A DNA stretch of 64,000 nt from Pseudomonas thivervalensis (GCF_001269655.1 NZ_LHVE01000002.1:248001-312000); one strand, 5' to 3'. Numbered from the stretch's first letter, positions 1 to 11,214 are shown. Program-made: numbers and translations. Notes: generated from the sequence alone by a model not told the origin.

Positions 1-287
1 AGCACGCTCTGGGTCTTTTCCTTATGCTTTTTGAGTTGGCGATCCAGCTTGTCGGTCAGCAGGTCAATCGCGGCATACATGTCTGTGTGCTCCGCGTTGG
101 CAACCACTTCTCCGCCGGGGATATGCAGCGTGGCTTCGATTTTCTGCAGCAGCTTCTCGACGTTCAGGATGACCTGCACGTTGGTGATCTTGTCGAAATG
201 CCTTTCCAATCGGGCGAGTTTTTCGCCGATGTAGTTGCGCAGGGGTTCGGTCACTTCCAGTTGGTGTCCACTGATGTTGACTTGCAT
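1..287 (-). CDS. hpf: Ribosome hibernation promoting factor (partial, 3' end outside window)
   Basis: This is the N-terminal 95 codons of a short HPF/YfiA-family protein, running off the left edge. Translation from the ATG at 287-285 begins MQVNISGHQLEVTEPLRNYI and continues through a lysine-rich stretch (KLDRQLKKHKEK), typical of short HPF. The family binds the 30S subunit near the decoding centre and drives 100S ribosome dimers in stationary phase. An AAGGAG Shine-Dalgarno lies 7 nt before the ATG. It sits 76 nt downstream of rpoN on the same strand, which is the usual order in Pseudomonas (rpoN, hpf, then ptsN). Identity is confident; the length is unknown because the gene is cut. Confidence 0.93.
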   Translation of the reverse strand, partial: MQVNISGHQLEVTEPLRNYIGEKLARLERHFDKITNVQVILNVEKLLQKIEATLHIPGGEVVANAEHTDMYAAIDLLTDKLDRQLKKHKEKTQSV

Positions 288-363
288 ACAGCTTCTCCTT
301 CGTTGCCAGTGCATAAAGCGGCAGGCAGAAATGCCTGCCACTGGAACGCTGTGGCGTGGCCTG

Positions 364-1857
364 TTACATCAACCGCTTGCGTTCGCTCGAAGGCGCGATC
401 CCGAGGGATTCACGGTATTTGGCGACGGTACGGCGGGCCACCTGAATGCCTTGTGCCTCCAGTAAACCAGCGATCTTGCTGTCACTCAACGGCTTTTTCT
501 GATTTTCCGCGGCCACCAGTTTTTTGATGATCGCGCGGATGGCCGTGGACGAGCATTCGCCGCCTTCGGAGGTGCTGACGTGACTGGAGAAAAAGTATTT
601 CAATTCATAGATGCCCCGGGGGGTATGCATGAATTTCTGAGTGGTCACCCGGGAAATCGTCGACTCGTGCATGCCCACCGCCTCGGCAATGTCATGCAGG
701 ACCAACGGTTTCATCGCTTCATCGCCGTACTCCAGGAAGCCGCGCTGATGCTCGACGATCTGGGTGGCAACCTTCATCAGGGTTTCGTTGCGGCTCTGCA
801 GGCTCTTGATGAACCAGCGCGCTTCCTGCAACTGGTTGCGCATGAAGGTGTTGTCGGCACTGGTGTCGGCGCGCTTGACGAAACCGGCGTACTGGGCGTT
901 TACCCGCAGCTTGGGTACCGACTCCTGGTTGAGTTCCACCAGCCAGCGATCATTGTGCTTGCGCACGATCACGTCCGGGACTACGTATTCGGGTTCGGTG
1001 GATTCGATCTGCGAGCCTGGGCGCGGATTGAGGCTTTGCACCAGCTCGATGACCTGGCGCAGCTCATCTTCCTTGAGCTTCATGCGACGCATCAGTTGGC
1101 TGTAGTCGCGGCCGCCCAACAAGTCGATGTAATCGGTGACCAATCGCTTGGCTTCGGCCAGCCAAGGCGTCTTGGGCGACAATTGGCGCAGTTGCAGCAA
1201 CAGGCACTCGCCCAGGTTGCGGGCGCCGATGCCGGCCGGTTCGAACTGCTGGATGCGATGGAGGACGGCTTCGATCTCGTCCAGCTCGATGTCGAGCTCG
1301 GGGTCGAAGGCTTCGAGGATTTCTTCGAGGGTCTCGTCCAGGTAGCCCTGGTTGTTGATGCAATCGATCAGGGTCACGGCGATCAGGCGATCGGTGTCGG
1401 ACATCGGCGCCAGGTTCAGTTGCCACAGCAAGTGGCTTTGCAGGCTCTCGCCGGCCGAGGTGCGGGTGGTGAAGTCCCACTCGTCGTCATCGCTGCTGGG
1501 CAGGTTGCTGGCGCTGGTCTGGTAGACATCTTCCCAGGCCGTGTCCACGGGCAGCTCGTTGGGAATGCGTTCGTTCCATTCGCCATCCTCGAGGTTATCC
1601 ACCGTCGGGGCGGCTTCCTGGTAGGACGGTTCGGGGATCTCGGTGTTGGTCTTCTGCTCGACGTTGTCGGCCAGCGGATCGGTGTTATCGAAGTCGTCGC
1701 CTTCTTCCTGGCGTTCGAGCATCGGATTGGACTCCAGCGCCTCCTGGATTTCCTGTTGCAGGTCCAGGGTCGACAATTGGAGCAGGCGGATGGCCTGTTG
1801 CAGCTGCGGTGTCATCGTCAGCTGCTGGCCCATTCTCAAGACTAGCGATGGTTTCAT
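364..1857 (-). CDS. rpoN: RNA polymerase sigma-54 factor RpoN
   Basis: 497 aa, the usual length for Pseudomonas RpoN. Region I is the glutamine/leucine-rich N terminus ([20 protein letters not shown], about residues 10-29). It is followed by an acidic region II (about 55-125), the core-binding domain, and the C-terminal RpoN box ARRTVAKYR (about 474-482) that reads the -24 element. Sigma-54 recruits RNA polymerase to -24/-12 promoters and needs AAA+ activators; in pseudomonads it governs nitrogen, flagella and C4-dicarboxylate genes. The gene lies downstream of lptB with a 164-nt gap and upstream of hpf. Nothing is missing from the protein. Confidence 0.97.
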   Translation of the reverse strand: MKPSLVLRMGQQLTMTPQLQQAIRLLQLSTLDLQQEIQEALESNPMLERQEEGDDFDNTDPLADNVEQKTNTEIPEPSYQEAAPTVDNLEDGEWNERIPNELPVDTAWEDVYQTSASNLPSSDDDEWDFTTRTSAGESLQSHLLWQLNLAPMSDTDRLIAVTLIDCINNQGYLDETLEEILEAFDPELDIELDEIEAVLHRIQQFEPAGIGARNLGECLLLQLRQLSPKTPWLAEAKRLVTDYIDLLGGRDYSQLMRRMKLKEDELRQVIELVQSLNPRPGSQIESTEPEYVVPDVIVRKHNDRWLVELNQESVPKLRVNAQYAGFVKRADTSADNTFMRNQLQEARWFIKSLQSRNETLMKVATQIVEHQRGFLEYGDEAMKPLVLHDIAEAVGMHESTISRVTTQKFMHTPRGIYELKYFFSSHVSTSEGGECSSTAIRAIIKKLVAAENQKKPLSDSKIAGLLEAQGIQVARRTVAKYRESLGIAPSSERKRLM

Positions 1858-2021
1858 GGCAGGGGCTTAACACCTTATTAGCCGGCGCACATGCGCCATC
1901 CACTACAGGGCGCCGAGGCGCCAAACTTAAGCAAATTATATGCCTGAAACTGGAGTGTTTGCCTAGAGCGTCGCCATAATAAAATTAAACGACGCTCGGG
2001 CGATTCGCCAGATACGTTGGC

Positions 2022-2747
2022 TTACAGGCGGAACTCGTGGCCCAGATACACTTCCTTGACCAGCTCGTTGGCCAGGATCGCTGCGGAGTCACCTTCGGCA
2101 ATCAACTGGCCGTCATTGACAATGTAGGCGGTTTCGCAGATATCCAGGGTCTCGCGCACGTTGTGGTCGGTGATCAGCACACCGATGCCCTTGGCCTTGA
2201 GATGATGGATGATCTGCTTGATGTCGCCCACGGAGATCGGGTCCACGCCGGCGAACGGTTCGTCAAGCAGGATGAACTTCGGTGCGGTGGCCAGGGCGCG
2301 GGCGATTTCCACGCGGCGCCGTTCACCACCGGACAGGCTCATGCCTAGGTTGTCGCGAATGTGGCTGATGTGGAATTCCTGCAACAGGCTTTCCAGCTCC
2401 TGGCGACGGCCGGCCTTGTCGAGTTCCTTGCGGGTCTCGAGGATTGCCATGATGTTGTCGGCGACCGATAGTTTGCGGAAGATCGATGCTTCTTGCGGCA
2501 AATAGCCGATACCGGCCTTTGCCCGACCGTGCATCGGCTGGTGGCTGACATCCAGGTCGTCGATCAGTACGCGCCCCTGATCGGCCTGGACCAGGCCGAC
2601 GATCATGTAGAAGCAGGTGGTCTTGCCCGCGCCGTTGGGGCCGAGCAGGCCGACGATCTGGCCGCTGTCGATGGACAGGCTGACATCACGTACGACTTGA
2701 CGGCTCTTGTAGCTCTTGGCCAGGTGCTGAGCTTTCAGAGTTGCCAT
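2022..2747 (-). CDS. lptB: LPS export ABC ATPase LptB
   Basis: 241-aa ABC ATPase that powers LptFG extraction of lipopolysaccharide from the inner membrane onto the LptC-LptA bridge. Walker A is GPNGAGKTT (about 36-44), the signature is LSGGERRR, and Walker B is [13 protein letters not shown] with the D-loop intact; the switch histidine is in LITDHNVRE. Its ATG overlaps the stop of lptA as TAATG (2745-2749), so the two are translationally coupled. The gene order lptC-lptA-lptB-rpoN is the conserved gammaproteobacterial arrangement. Confidence 0.97.
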   Translation of the reverse strand: MATLKAQHLAKSYKSRQVVRDVSLSIDSGQIVGLLGPNGAGKTTCFYMIVGLVQADQGRVLIDDLDVSHQPMHGRAKAGIGYLPQEASIFRKLSVADNIMAILETRKELDKAGRRQELESLLQEFHISHIRDNLGMSLSGGERRRVEIARALATAPKFILLDEPFAGVDPISVGDIKQIIHHLKAKGIGVLITDHNVRETLDICETAYIVNDGQLIAEGDSAAILANELVKEVYLGHEFRL

Positions 2748-3295
2748 TACTGGGCCTTCTGCTCGTCGGTTTTCTTTTTCGGCTGGATCACCATGTCGAT
2801 GCGCGGACGCGACTCGGTCACCTTGCTGCCGGTGGCGCGACCGGCGCTGGCCAGTTTCTTGACCGTGTCGTAGACGATTTTCTCGCCCTGGGTCACGTTG
2901 TTGTCCTTGTCGACGACCTTGGCACGGTCGATCAGGACCACGCGATCCTTGGAGGCGTGGTACTGGATGGTGACTCCGTAGCCTTGTACCGGCTTGGTAT
3001 CGCCCGCGGTTTGCATCTGCTCGAAATAGGCCAGGCTGCCCACCGAGGTCACCACGTCGATATCGCCGGTCGGCGTGCGGGTGATGGTCACGGTGTTGCC
3101 GGTGACCTTCATCGAACCCTGGGTGATGATCACATCGCCCTTATAGGTGGCGACGCCATTCTTGTCGTCGAGTTGGGCGTCATCGGCCTGGATGCGGATA
3201 GGCTGGTCGCGGTCGGTGGGAAGAGCCCAGGCGCTCGCGCTTCCCAGTGCTGCGCCCAGACTGAGCAAAAAAGGGAGGGTTTTAGCGAGCTTCAT
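2747..3295 (-). CDS. lptA: Periplasmic LPS-bridge protein LptA
   Basis: 182 aa with a cleavable signal peptide ([20 protein letters not shown], cleavage probably near ALPTDRDQ). The mature part is one OstA/LptA domain of beta-jellyroll repeats ([33 protein letters not shown]), which polymerises into the periplasmic bridge carrying LPS from LptC to LptD. The C terminus is lysine-rich ([10 protein letters not shown]). The start overlaps the end of lptC by 14 nt and the stop overlaps the lptB start, so lptC-A-B reads as a tightly coupled operon. Confidence 0.95.
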   Translation of the reverse strand: MKLAKTLPFLLSLGAALGSASAWALPTDRDQPIRIQADDAQLDDKNGVATYKGDVIITQGSMKVTGNTVTITRTPTGDIDVVTSVGSLAYFEQMQTAGDTKPVQGYGVTIQYHASKDRVVLIDRAKVVDKDNNVTQGEKIVYDTVKKLASAGRATGSKVTESRPRIDMVIQPKKKTDEQKAQ

Positions 3296-3851
3296 ACTGT
3301 CCTCTTACGTTCGATAGCAGGTGTATCCTGCTTTCCTTCAAATACGCTTTCATTCCCGTGCCGGTCGACACGCCCCCGGCGCCGTCGATTCTAACGGGTT
3401 GCTCGGTCTGCGCATATTCTTGCTGTGGGAACACGGTCATGCGTGTACTGGTGATGATGGTCGTGCGGTTTTTCTCGTCGGTTCGGGCGATGCGTACCGA
3501 GTCGATCAGTTCCACTTCGGTGCCGCCGGAATTGACTTCGGCGTGCTCGCTCTGCACATGCCACGGGAACTCGGTGCCGCGGAACATGTTCAGGTCCGGC
3601 TTGGTGACCAGCGTAATGTCAGTGGCCTTTACGTGGTCGACCTTGTCGGATGTCATCTCATATTGCACCTTGCCGTCAGGCAGGTACTGCAGCGTGTGGG
3701 TGTTGGTCGCGTACCAGTCGATCCGATCCTCGACCTGGGCCGCTGGCTGGTCGAGAAACCGTTCGGGGCTGATGTTCCAATAGCCCACCGCGGCGAAAAT
3801 CGCCGCGATACAGGCAAACACCACGATGGTGCGAATCTTTTTGCTCAGCAT
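3282..3851 (-). CDS. lptC: LPS export protein LptC
   Basis: 189-aa bitopic inner-membrane protein: a short cytoplasmic N terminus, one transmembrane helix (about 8-26, IVVFACIAAIFAAVGYW), and a periplasmic OstA-like domain that hands LPS to LptA. It is slightly separated from kdsC (7 nt) and overlaps lptA. Length and topology match the family. Regulation cannot be told from this sequence beyond operon membership. Confidence 0.94.
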   Translation of the reverse strand: MLSKKIRTIVVFACIAAIFAAVGYWNISPERFLDQPAAQVEDRIDWYATNTHTLQYLPDGKVQYEMTSDKVDHVKATDITLVTKPDLNMFRGTEFPWHVQSEHAEVNSGGTEVELIDSVRIARTDEKNRTTIITSTRMTVFPQQEYAQTEQPVRIDGAGGVSTGTGMKAYLKESRIHLLSNVRGQYEAR

Positions 3852-3858
3852 AAATGGC

Positions 3859-4383
3859 TCACAGGTACGCGGCGTTGGCCGCTTCGAGGTGGCCCTGGGC
3901 GCGCAGGATCAGTTCGCAGAATTCGCGGGCGGCGCCTTCGCCGCCTCGCGCCGTGGTGATGCCGTGGGCGTGCTCGCGCACGAAACTGGCCGCGTTGGCG
4001 ACCGCCATGCCCAGGCCGACCCGGCGAATGACCGGCAGGTCCGGCAGGTCATCACCGAGGTAGGCCACCTGTTCATAGCTTAGGTTGAGTTGGCCCAGAA
4101 GCTCGTCCAGCACTACCAGTTTGTCTTCGCGCCCCTGGTAAAGGTGCGGGATGCCGAGGTTCTTCGCGCGCCGCTCGACCACCGGGGTCTTGCGGCCACT
4201 GATGATAGCGGTCTGCACGCCGGCGGCCATCAACATCTTGATGCCCTGGCCGTCGAGGGTGTTGAAGGTCTTGAACTCGCTGCCGTCTTCGAGGAAGTAC
4301 AGGCGACCGTCGGTCAGCACCCCATCCACATCGAATACGGCCAGCTTGATGGCTTTGCCCCGTTGCAACAGGTCTGTGTTCAT
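3859..4383 (-). CDS. kdsC: 3-deoxy-D-manno-octulosonate 8-phosphate phosphatase KdsC
   Basis: 174-aa HAD-superfamily C0 phosphatase that removes phosphate from Kdo-8-P, the third step of Kdo synthesis for LPS. The nucleophile motif DVDGVLTDG is at 18-26 (Asp18, acid/base Asp20), motif II is IISGRKT (Ser/Thr then Lys), and motif III/IV is YLGDDLPDLPVI. It lacks a cap domain, as expected for a tetrameric KdsC. Its start lies directly against the kdsD stop (4384), so the pair is probably co-translated. Confidence 0.96.
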   Translation of the reverse strand: MNTDLLQRGKAIKLAVFDVDGVLTDGRLYFLEDGSEFKTFNTLDGQGIKMLMAAGVQTAIISGRKTPVVERRAKNLGIPHLYQGREDKLVVLDELLGQLNLSYEQVAYLGDDLPDLPVIRRVGLGMAVANAASFVREHAHGITTARGGEGAAREFCELILRAQGHLEAANAAYL

Positions 4384-5358
4384 TTACATGACTCCCGCAC
4401 GTAGCAGATCGTGCATGTTCAAGGCGCCTACCGGACGGTCGTTGTCATCGACGACCACCAGGGCGCTGATCTTGTGGTCTTCCATGATTTTCAAGGCTTC
4501 GGCAGCGAGCATCTCGGCGCGGGCGGTCTTGCCGTGGGGCGTCATGACTTGTTCGATGGTCGCGCTGTGGATATCGATGGTGCGGTCCAGGGTGCGGCGC
4601 AGGTCGCCGTCGGTGAAGATCCCGGCGAGCGTGCCGTCAGTCTCCAGCACTACGGTCATGCCCAGTCCCTTGCGGGTCATCTCCATGAGCGCGTCCTTGA
4701 GCAACGTGCCACGCACAACCTGTGGCAATTCCTGGCCGGCGTGCATCACGTTCTCGACTTTCAGCAGCAGGCGACGGCCGAGGGCGCCACCGGGATGGGA
4801 GAAGGCGAAGTCTTCCGCGGTGAAGCCCCGGGCTTCCAGCAGCGCCACGGCCAGGGCGTCGCCCATGACCAGGGCTGCGGTGGTTGAAGAGGTCGGTGCC
4901 AGGTTCAATGGGCAGGCTTCGTGTTCGACATGGACATTGAGGTTCACTTCGGCGGCCTTGGCCAGCGGCGAGTCCGGGTTGCCGGTCATGCTGATCAACT
5001 GGATGCCCAGGCGTTTGATCAACGGCAGCAACGTGATGATTTCATTGGTGGAACCGGAGTTGGACAAGGCCAGGATGACGTCGTCCCGGGTGATCATGCC
5101 CATGTCACCGTGGCTGGCCTCGGCCGGGTGGACAAAAAAGGCCGTGGTGCCGGTGCTGGCGAGGGTGGCGGCGATCTTGTTGCCGATGTGCCCGGACTTG
5201 CCCATGCCGACTACGACCACGCGGCCCTTGCTGGCCAGAATCATCTCGCAGGCGCGTACGAAATCAGCGTCGATATGGGCCAGCAAGCCTTGCACGGCTT
5301 CAAGCTCGAGGCGGATGGTACGTTGTGCCGATTGAATCAGGTCGCTGGATTGGTTCAT
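4384..5358 (-). CDS. kdsD: D-arabinose 5-phosphate isomerase KdsD
   Basis: 324 aa from the chosen ATG (protein MNQSSDLIQSAQRT). A longer open frame reaches 5454, but the extra residues are not conserved in character and 324 aa is the family length. It interconverts ribulose 5-phosphate and arabinose 5-phosphate, the first step of Kdo synthesis. An N-terminal SIS domain (GMGKSGHIGNKIAATLAS, SNSGSTNEI) is followed by two CBS domains in the last 120 residues. There is no clear Shine-Dalgarno at the chosen start. The gene heads the leftward kdsD-kdsC-lptCAB run. Confidence 0.95.
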   Translation of the reverse strand: MNQSSDLIQSAQRTIRLELEAVQGLLAHIDADFVRACEMILASKGRVVVVGMGKSGHIGNKIAATLASTGTTAFFVHPAEASHGDMGMITRDDVILALSNSGSTNEIITLLPLIKRLGIQLISMTGNPDSPLAKAAEVNLNVHVEHEACPLNLAPTSSTTAALVMGDALAVALLEARGFTAEDFAFSHPGGALGRRLLLKVENVMHAGQELPQVVRGTLLKDALMEMTRKGLGMTVVLETDGTLAGIFTDGDLRRTLDRTIDIHSATIEQVMTPHGKTARAEMLAAEALKIMEDHKISALVVVDDNDRPVGALNMHDLLRAGVM

Positions 5359-5631
5359 GTCGAAATCGTATAGCCCGATGAAAAGGCGGCGATTATAGCG
5401 ACAATGAACAATTCCCTCACGTAAGTTCGTCATGCTTTGTTCAAGGGATCGCAAGGTTCGACATAAAATGTGGCTTTTTACCTTAAGCCAGGCTTAACGG
5501 GCGGGGCGTTGGCCTTGGGCGCTTGGCTGTTGCAGTGATATAGTTCGCCGCCGGTTCGCATGCCCGGCGGTACCGGCGCTTGTCGGCTGCCCAGGGCATT
5601 GGAATGTGAGGCTGCATCGCAAGGAGTTTAG
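5359..5631. promoter_or_regulatory. Divergent intergenic region kdsD / mlaF
   Basis: 273 bases separate the leftward Kdo/LPS genes from the rightward Mla operon, so promoters for both must lie here. An AGGAG-type ribosome binding site (caaggagtttagATG) precedes mlaF. I see no convincing palindrome or -35/-10 pair by eye. Confidence 0.5.
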
Positions 5632-6441
5632 ATGAGTGCCGACAACGCCTACGCGGTCGAGCTGAAGGGGCTGTCCTTCAAGCGAGGGACGCGCAGCATT
5701 TTCAATGACATCGATATTCGCATACCACGGGGCAAGGTCACCGGCATCATGGGGCCTTCCGGGTGTGGCAAGACCACGTTGCTGCGGTTGATGGGGGCAC
5801 AGTTGCGTCCCAGCGCCGGCGAAGTCTGGGTCAATGGCCAGAATCTTCCCGAATTGTCTCGTAGCGACCTGTTCGATGCGCGCAAGCACATGGGCGTATT
5901 GTTCCAGAGCGGCGCATTGTTTACCGACCTCGATGTATTCGAGAACGTGGCGTTCCCGTTGCGGGTCCACACCGACCTGCCGGAAGAGATGATCCGCGAC
6001 ATCGTCCTGCTCAAATTGCAGGCCGTCGGGCTGCGCGGCGCCATCGACCTGATGCCGGACGAGCTGTCCGGCGGCATGAAGCGTCGTGTCGCGCTGGCGC
6101 GGGCGATTGCCCTCGATCCGAAGATCCTCATGTACGACGAACCCTTCGTCGGCCAGGACCCGATCGCCATGGGCGTGCTCGTGCGCCTGATCCGCCTGCT
6201 CAACGATGCGCTGGGCATCACCAGTATCGTGGTTTCCCACGACCTGGCCGAAACCGCGAGCATCGCCGACTACATCTATGTGGTCGGCGATAGCCAGGTG
6301 CTGGGGCAGGGCACGCCGCAGGAACTGGCGGATTCGGATAACCCGCGCATCCGCCAATTCATGAAAGGTGATCCGGACGGGCCGGTGGCGTTCCATTTCC
6401 CGGCCACGGATTACCGTACCGATCTGCTGGGGAAGCGCTGA
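5632..6441 (+). CDS. mlaF: Phospholipid ABC transporter ATPase MlaF (Ttg2A)
   Basis: 269-aa ABC ATPase of the MlaFEDB inner-membrane complex that moves phospholipids between the inner membrane and the periplasmic carrier MlaC, maintaining outer-membrane asymmetry; in Pseudomonas it was first named Ttg2A. Walker A is GPSGCGKTT, the signature [14 protein letters not shown], Walker [14 protein letters not shown], and the H-loop VSHDLAE. A C-terminal extension (about 245-269) is the part that in other MlaF proteins reaches the neighbouring subunit. The stop overlaps the mlaE start. Confidence 0.96.
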   Translation: MSADNAYAVELKGLSFKRGTRSIFNDIDIRIPRGKVTGIMGPSGCGKTTLLRLMGAQLRPSAGEVWVNGQNLPELSRSDLFDARKHMGVLFQSGALFTDLDVFENVAFPLRVHTDLPEEMIRDIVLLKLQAVGLRGAIDLMPDELSGGMKRRVALARAIALDPKILMYDEPFVGQDPIAMGVLVRLIRLLNDALGITSIVVSHDLAETASIADYIYVVGDSQVLGQGTPQELADSDNPRIRQFMKGDPDGPVAFHFPATDYRTDLLGKR

Positions 6442-7238
6442 TGCGCAAGAAAACACTGTTGGAAAGAATTCGCCTGTTCGGTCGCTCCGGCATCGACGTG
6501 TTGGCCGTGCTGGGGCGTTCCTCGTTGTTCCTGATGCACGCCTTGCTCGGTCGCAACTCGACCGGTGGCGGCTTTGGCTTGCTGGTCAAGCAGTTGCACT
6601 CGGTGGGCGTGATGTCCCTGGTGATCATCGTCGTCTCCGGGATCTTCATCGGCATGGTGCTGGCCCTGCAAGGCTTCAGCATTTTGTCCAGCTACGGTTC
6701 GGAGCAGGCGGTCGGGCAGATGGTGGCCCTGACGCTGCTGCGCGAGCTCGGCCCCGTGGTGACCGCGCTGCTGTTCGCCGGGCGGGCCGGTTCGGCGCTG
6801 ACGGCTGAAATCGGCAACATGAAGTCCACCGAGCAGTTGTCCAGCCTGGAAATGATCGGCGTCGACCCGCTCAAGTACATCATTGCCCCGCGCCTGTGGG
6901 CCGGCTTCATTTCCCTGCCGGTGCTGGCGATGATCTTCAGTGTCGTGGGGATCTGGGGCGGCTCGTGGGTGGCCGTCGACTGGCTGGGGGTCTATGAAGG
7001 TTCCTACTGGTCGAACATGCAGAACAGCGTCGATTTCCTCGACGATGTCCTCAATGGCGTGGTCAAAAGTGCCGTGTTCGCGTTCGTCGTGACCTGGATC
7101 GCCGTGTTTCAAGGCTATGACTGTGAGCCCACTTCAGAGGGGATCAGCCGTGCCACAACCAAGACCGTGGTGTACGCCTCGCTGGCGGTCCTGGGCCTCG
7201 ACTTTATTCTGACCGCCTTGATGTTTGGAGATTTCTGA
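6441..7238 (+). CDS. mlaE: Phospholipid ABC transporter permease MlaE (Ttg2B)
   Basis: 265-aa MlaE/YrbE-family permease, with an amphipathic N-terminal interfacial segment and about five transmembrane helices. Visible landmarks are the family stretch [27 protein letters not shown] split here as [12 protein letters not shown] and [15 protein letters not shown], and the C-terminal [16 protein letters not shown] region. It forms the homodimeric channel of MlaFEDB. It overlaps mlaF and mlaD by single bases (coupled translation). Confidence 0.96.
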   Translation: MRKKTLLERIRLFGRSGIDVLAVLGRSSLFLMHALLGRNSTGGGFGLLVKQLHSVGVMSLVIIVVSGIFIGMVLALQGFSILSSYGSEQAVGQMVALTLLRELGPVVTALLFAGRAGSALTAEIGNMKSTEQLSSLEMIGVDPLKYIIAPRLWAGFISLPVLAMIFSVVGIWGGSWVAVDWLGVYEGSYWSNMQNSVDFLDDVLNGVVKSAVFAFVVTWIAVFQGYDCEPTSEGISRATTKTVVYASLAVLGLDFILTALMFGDF

Positions 7239-7705
7239 TGCAAAACCGCACCCTGGAAATCGGTGTCGGCCTTTTCTTGCTGGCTGGCATCCTGGCTTTG
7301 CTGCTGCTGGCCCTGCGGGTCAGTGGACTGGCGCCGACGGCAAGCACCGATACCTATAAACTTTATGCCAACTTCGACAATATCGCCGGTTTGACGGTCA
7401 GAGCCAAGGTGACCATGGCCGGTGTCACGATCGGCAAGGTCACGGCAATCGATCTGAACCGCGAGGATTTCACCGGTCGGGTAACGCTGCAGCTGGAAAA
7501 GCGCGTGGACAACCTGCCGACTGATTCCACTGCATCTATCCTCACGGCTGGGCTGCTGGGCGAGAAGTACATTGGCATCAGCGTGGGTGGTGAAGACGCC
7601 GTGCTCAAGGACGGTGGCGTCATCCACGACACGCAGTCGTCCCTGGTGCTCGAGGACCTGATCGGTAAATTCCTGCTCAATACCGTTAGCAAAGACGCCA
7701 AATGA
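7238..7705 (+). CDS. mlaD: MCE-domain phospholipid transport protein MlaD (Ttg2C)
   Basis: 155 aa: a single N-terminal transmembrane helix (about 7-27, GLFLLAGILALLLLALRVSG) and one MCE domain (about 39-117, YKLYANFDNIAGLTVRAKV). MlaD forms a hexameric ring on the periplasmic face of MlaE and passes lipid to and from MlaC. It is short, as usual for Pseudomonas, with only about 35 residues after the MCE core. The start overlaps the mlaE stop; mlaC follows after 11 nt. Confidence 0.95.
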   Translation: MQNRTLEIGVGLFLLAGILALLLLALRVSGLAPTASTDTYKLYANFDNIAGLTVRAKVTMAGVTIGKVTAIDLNREDFTGRVTLQLEKRVDNLPTDSTASILTAGLLGEKYIGISVGGEDAVLKDGGVIHDTQSSLVLEDLIGKFLLNTVSKDAK

Positions 7706-7716
7706 GGAGCTTTTGA

Positions 7717-8370
7717 ATGATCTCTATCTTGCGACGTAGCCTGCTGGTGCTGCTCGCGGCGCTGCCGTTGATGGCCAACGCCGTGGCCGCGCCTTCGGCC
7801 CATGACATTATCCAGGACACGACCACCCGGTTGCTGGCGGACCTTGCCGCCAATAAAGAAAAGTACAAGCAGGACCCCAGTGCGTTCTATGACGCGTTGA
7901 ACGGTATCGTCGGCCCCGTGGTGGACGCCGATGGCATCTCCAAGAGCATCATGACGGTCAAGTACTCGCGCAAGGCAACCCCGGCGCAGATGACCCGCTT
8001 CCAGGAGAACTTCAAGCGCAGCCTGATGCAGTTCTATGGCAACGCCTTGCTGGAATACAACAACCAGGGCATCACCGTTTCGCCGGCCAAGGACGAAAGT
8101 GGCAACCGCACCAGCGTCGACATGCAGGTCAAGGGCAACAACGGCGCGGTCTATCCTGTGTCCTACACGCTGGAAAAAATCAACGGCGAGTGGAAGGTGC
8201 GCAACGTGATCATCAATGGCATCAACATCGGCAAGCTGTTCCGTGATCAGTTCGCCGACGCCATGCAGCGCAATGGCAGCGACCTGGACAAGACCATCGA
8301 CGGCTGGGCCGGCGAAGTCGCCAAGGCCAAGGAAGTGACCGAAGAAGCCAAAGAGAAGCAGGAACAATGA
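7717..8370 (+). CDS. mlaC: Periplasmic phospholipid carrier MlaC (Ttg2D)
   Basis: 217 aa with a Sec signal peptide (MISILRRSLLVLLAALPLMA, cleavage near AVAA). The mature part is a Ttg2/MlaC fold that shuttles phospholipid between the outer-membrane MlaA complex and MlaD. The C-terminal tail is charged (AKAKEVTEEAKEKQEQ). The end overlaps mlaB by 4 nt (ATGA). The family is known to affect solvent and antibiotic tolerance in pseudomonads. Confidence 0.95.
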   Translation: MISILRRSLLVLLAALPLMANAVAAPSAHDIIQDTTTRLLADLAANKEKYKQDPSAFYDALNGIVGPVVDADGISKSIMTVKYSRKATPAQMTRFQENFKRSLMQFYGNALLEYNNQGITVSPAKDESGNRTSVDMQVKGNNGAVYPVSYTLEKINGEWKVRNVIINGINIGKLFRDQFADAMQRNGSDLDKTIDGWAGEVAKAKEVTEEAKEKQEQ

Positions 8371-8684
8371 TCGAGTCGGTGAGTGAGTCGGCCGTTCGTC
8401 TGGGCGGAGCCGGTGAGCTGCTGCTCAGCGGCGTGCTGGACTATCGCACCGGCCCGGCCTTGCGCAAGCAGGGCCAGGCGCTGATCAAGTCCGTCGGCGC
8501 CGCCGAGGTGGTCATTGATTGCTCGGCGGTGCAGAAGTCCAGCAGTGTCGGCTTGTCGCTGCTGCTGTGTTTCATGCGGGACGCCAAGGCGGCCGGCAAA
8601 ACGTGGAGCATCCGTGGGATGCCCGAAGACATGCGCGAAATAGCCCAGGTCAGCGAACTGACCGAGTTGTTGGCGCACCCCTGA
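8367..8684 (+). CDS. mlaB: STAS-domain protein MlaB
   Basis: 105-aa single STAS domain protein. In the Mla complex MlaB binds MlaF and is required for ATPase activity and stability. The conserved STAS stretch VVIDCSAVQKSSSVGLSLLLCFM (split: VVIDCSAVQKSS, VGLSLLLCFM) carries the loop Ser-Ser-x-Gly expected near the MlaF interface. It is the last gene before a clear terminator, closing the operon mlaFEDCB. Confidence 0.92.
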   Translation: MIESVSESAVRLGGAGELLLSGVLDYRTGPALRKQGQALIKSVGAAEVVIDCSAVQKSSSVGLSLLLCFMRDAKAAGKTWSIRGMPEDMREIAQVSELTELLAHP

Positions 8685-8697
8685 CCCACATCCTTGG

Positions 8698-8753
8698 AAA
8701 AGCCCCCCGTCAGAGTCCTGCTTAGCGGGGTTCGCAGGCGCGGGGCTTTTTTG
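8698..8753 (+). terminator. Rho-independent terminator after mlaB
   Basis: AAAAGCCCC at 8698-8706 pairs with GGGGCTTTT at 8742-8750, followed by further T residues. Because the A and T tracts are symmetric it could act in both directions. It separates the Mla operon from ibaG, which starts 45 nt later. Confidence 0.8.
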
Positions 8754-8798
8754 TATGATGTGCGACCCGCGCGCACAGGGCGCCGATTGAGGTTGAGC

Positions 8799-10326
<1,528 letters not shown>

Positions 10327-10374
10327 TTCCGGCTGCATGGGCATAGGGATGTGCCCGTTGAATTCGTTTCAGGT

Positions 10375-10395
10375 CGAGGGTGGTTGCCACCCTCG
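10375..10395. other. Perfect hairpin between murA and hisG
   Basis: CGAGGGTGG (10375-10383), loop TTG, CCACCCTCG (10387-10395). The 9-bp GC-rich stem is not followed by a T tract, so it is not a canonical terminator. It sits 61 nt before the hisG start and could influence read-through from murA or the 5' end of the hisG mRNA. Confidence 0.5.
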
Positions 10396-10456
10396 ATGTG
10401 TGTCCGGCGCCGCTTGCGACCGGGCATGAGTACCTTGATAAGGACTGACGTTTCCC

Positions 10457-11092
10457 ATGTTGACCATCGCACTGTCCAAGGGCCGCATCCTTGACGACAC
10501 CCTGCCGCTTCTGGCTGAAGCGGGCATCGTGCCGACCGAGAATCCGGACAAGAGCCGCAAGCTGATCATCCCCACGACCCAGGCCGACGTGCGCTTGCTG
10601 ATCGTGCGTGCCACCGACGTGCCGACCTACGTGGAACATGGCGCCGCCGACCTGGGCGTCGCCGGCAAGGACGTGTTGATGGAATACGGCGGCCAGGGCC
10701 TGTACGAGCCCCTGGACCTGCGGATCGCCCGTTGCAAGCTGATGACCGCCGGCAAAGTCGGCGCGCCGGAGCCCAAGGGGCGTCTGCGGGTGGCGACCAA
10801 GTTCGTCAACATTGCCAAGCGTTATTACGCCGAGCAGGGCCGTCAGGTCGACATCATCAAGCTGTACGGTTCGATGGAGCTGGCGCCGCTGATCGGCCTG
10901 GCGGACAAGATCATCGACGTGGTCGACACCGGTAATACGTTGCGGGCCAACGGCCTGGAACCCCAGGACTTCATCGCTGACATCACCTCCCGGCTGGTCG
11001 TCAACAAGGCGTCGATGAAAATGCAGCACGCCCGTATCCAGGCTCTGATCGATACCCTGCGCAAGGCAGTGGAATCGCGACACCGCGGCTGA
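10457..11092 (+). CDS. hisG: ATP phosphoribosyltransferase, short form HisG
   Basis: 211 aa: this is the short HisGS form lacking the C-terminal regulatory domain, which in organisms of this group requires HisZ (encoded elsewhere) for activity and histidine feedback. It condenses ATP and PRPP, step one of histidine synthesis. The PRPP-binding region is [14 protein letters not shown] (about 154-167). It begins 130 nt after murA, with hisD and hisC following; the hisG-hisD-hisC set apart from the main his operon is typical of Pseudomonas. Confidence 0.96.
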   Translation: MLTIALSKGRILDDTLPLLAEAGIVPTENPDKSRKLIIPTTQADVRLLIVRATDVPTYVEHGAADLGVAGKDVLMEYGGQGLYEPLDLRIARCKLMTAGKVGAPEPKGRLRVATKFVNIAKRYYAEQGRQVDIIKLYGSMELAPLIGLADKIIDVVDTGNTLRANGLEPQDFIADITSRLVVNKASMKMQHARIQALIDTLRKAVESRHRG

Positions 11093-11144
11093 TTCACCTG
11101 CGCGACCTTGAGTCGCGCCCGTCTATCCGTGTCATAGCCAATTT

Positions 11145-11188
11145 CTCAGGTGCCCACGCGAATGGACTGGTAGCTTAGGGCGCCTGAG
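11145..11188. other. Stem-loop in the hisG-hisD gap
   Basis: CTCAGGTGCCC (11145-11155) pairs with GGGCGCCTGAG (11178-11188), 11 bp with one G-U wobble and a 22-nt loop, ending 26 nt before the hisD ATG. A second smaller inverted repeat, GCGCGAC/GTCGCGC (11100-11118), lies just after the hisG stop. Neither has a T tract. Function unknown. Confidence 0.4.
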
Positions 11189-11214
11189 CATTTGCCATTA
11201 ATGAGGCCCTCGCT

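Noticed and set aside
4384..5454. Longer N-terminal start for KdsD
   Set aside because: The added 32 residues do not resemble the family and would exceed the normal length; the internal ATG gives the standard 324 aa.
10327..10456. Histidine leader peptide/attenuator before hisG
   Set aside because: No small frame with a run of His codons and no terminator T tract after the hairpin.
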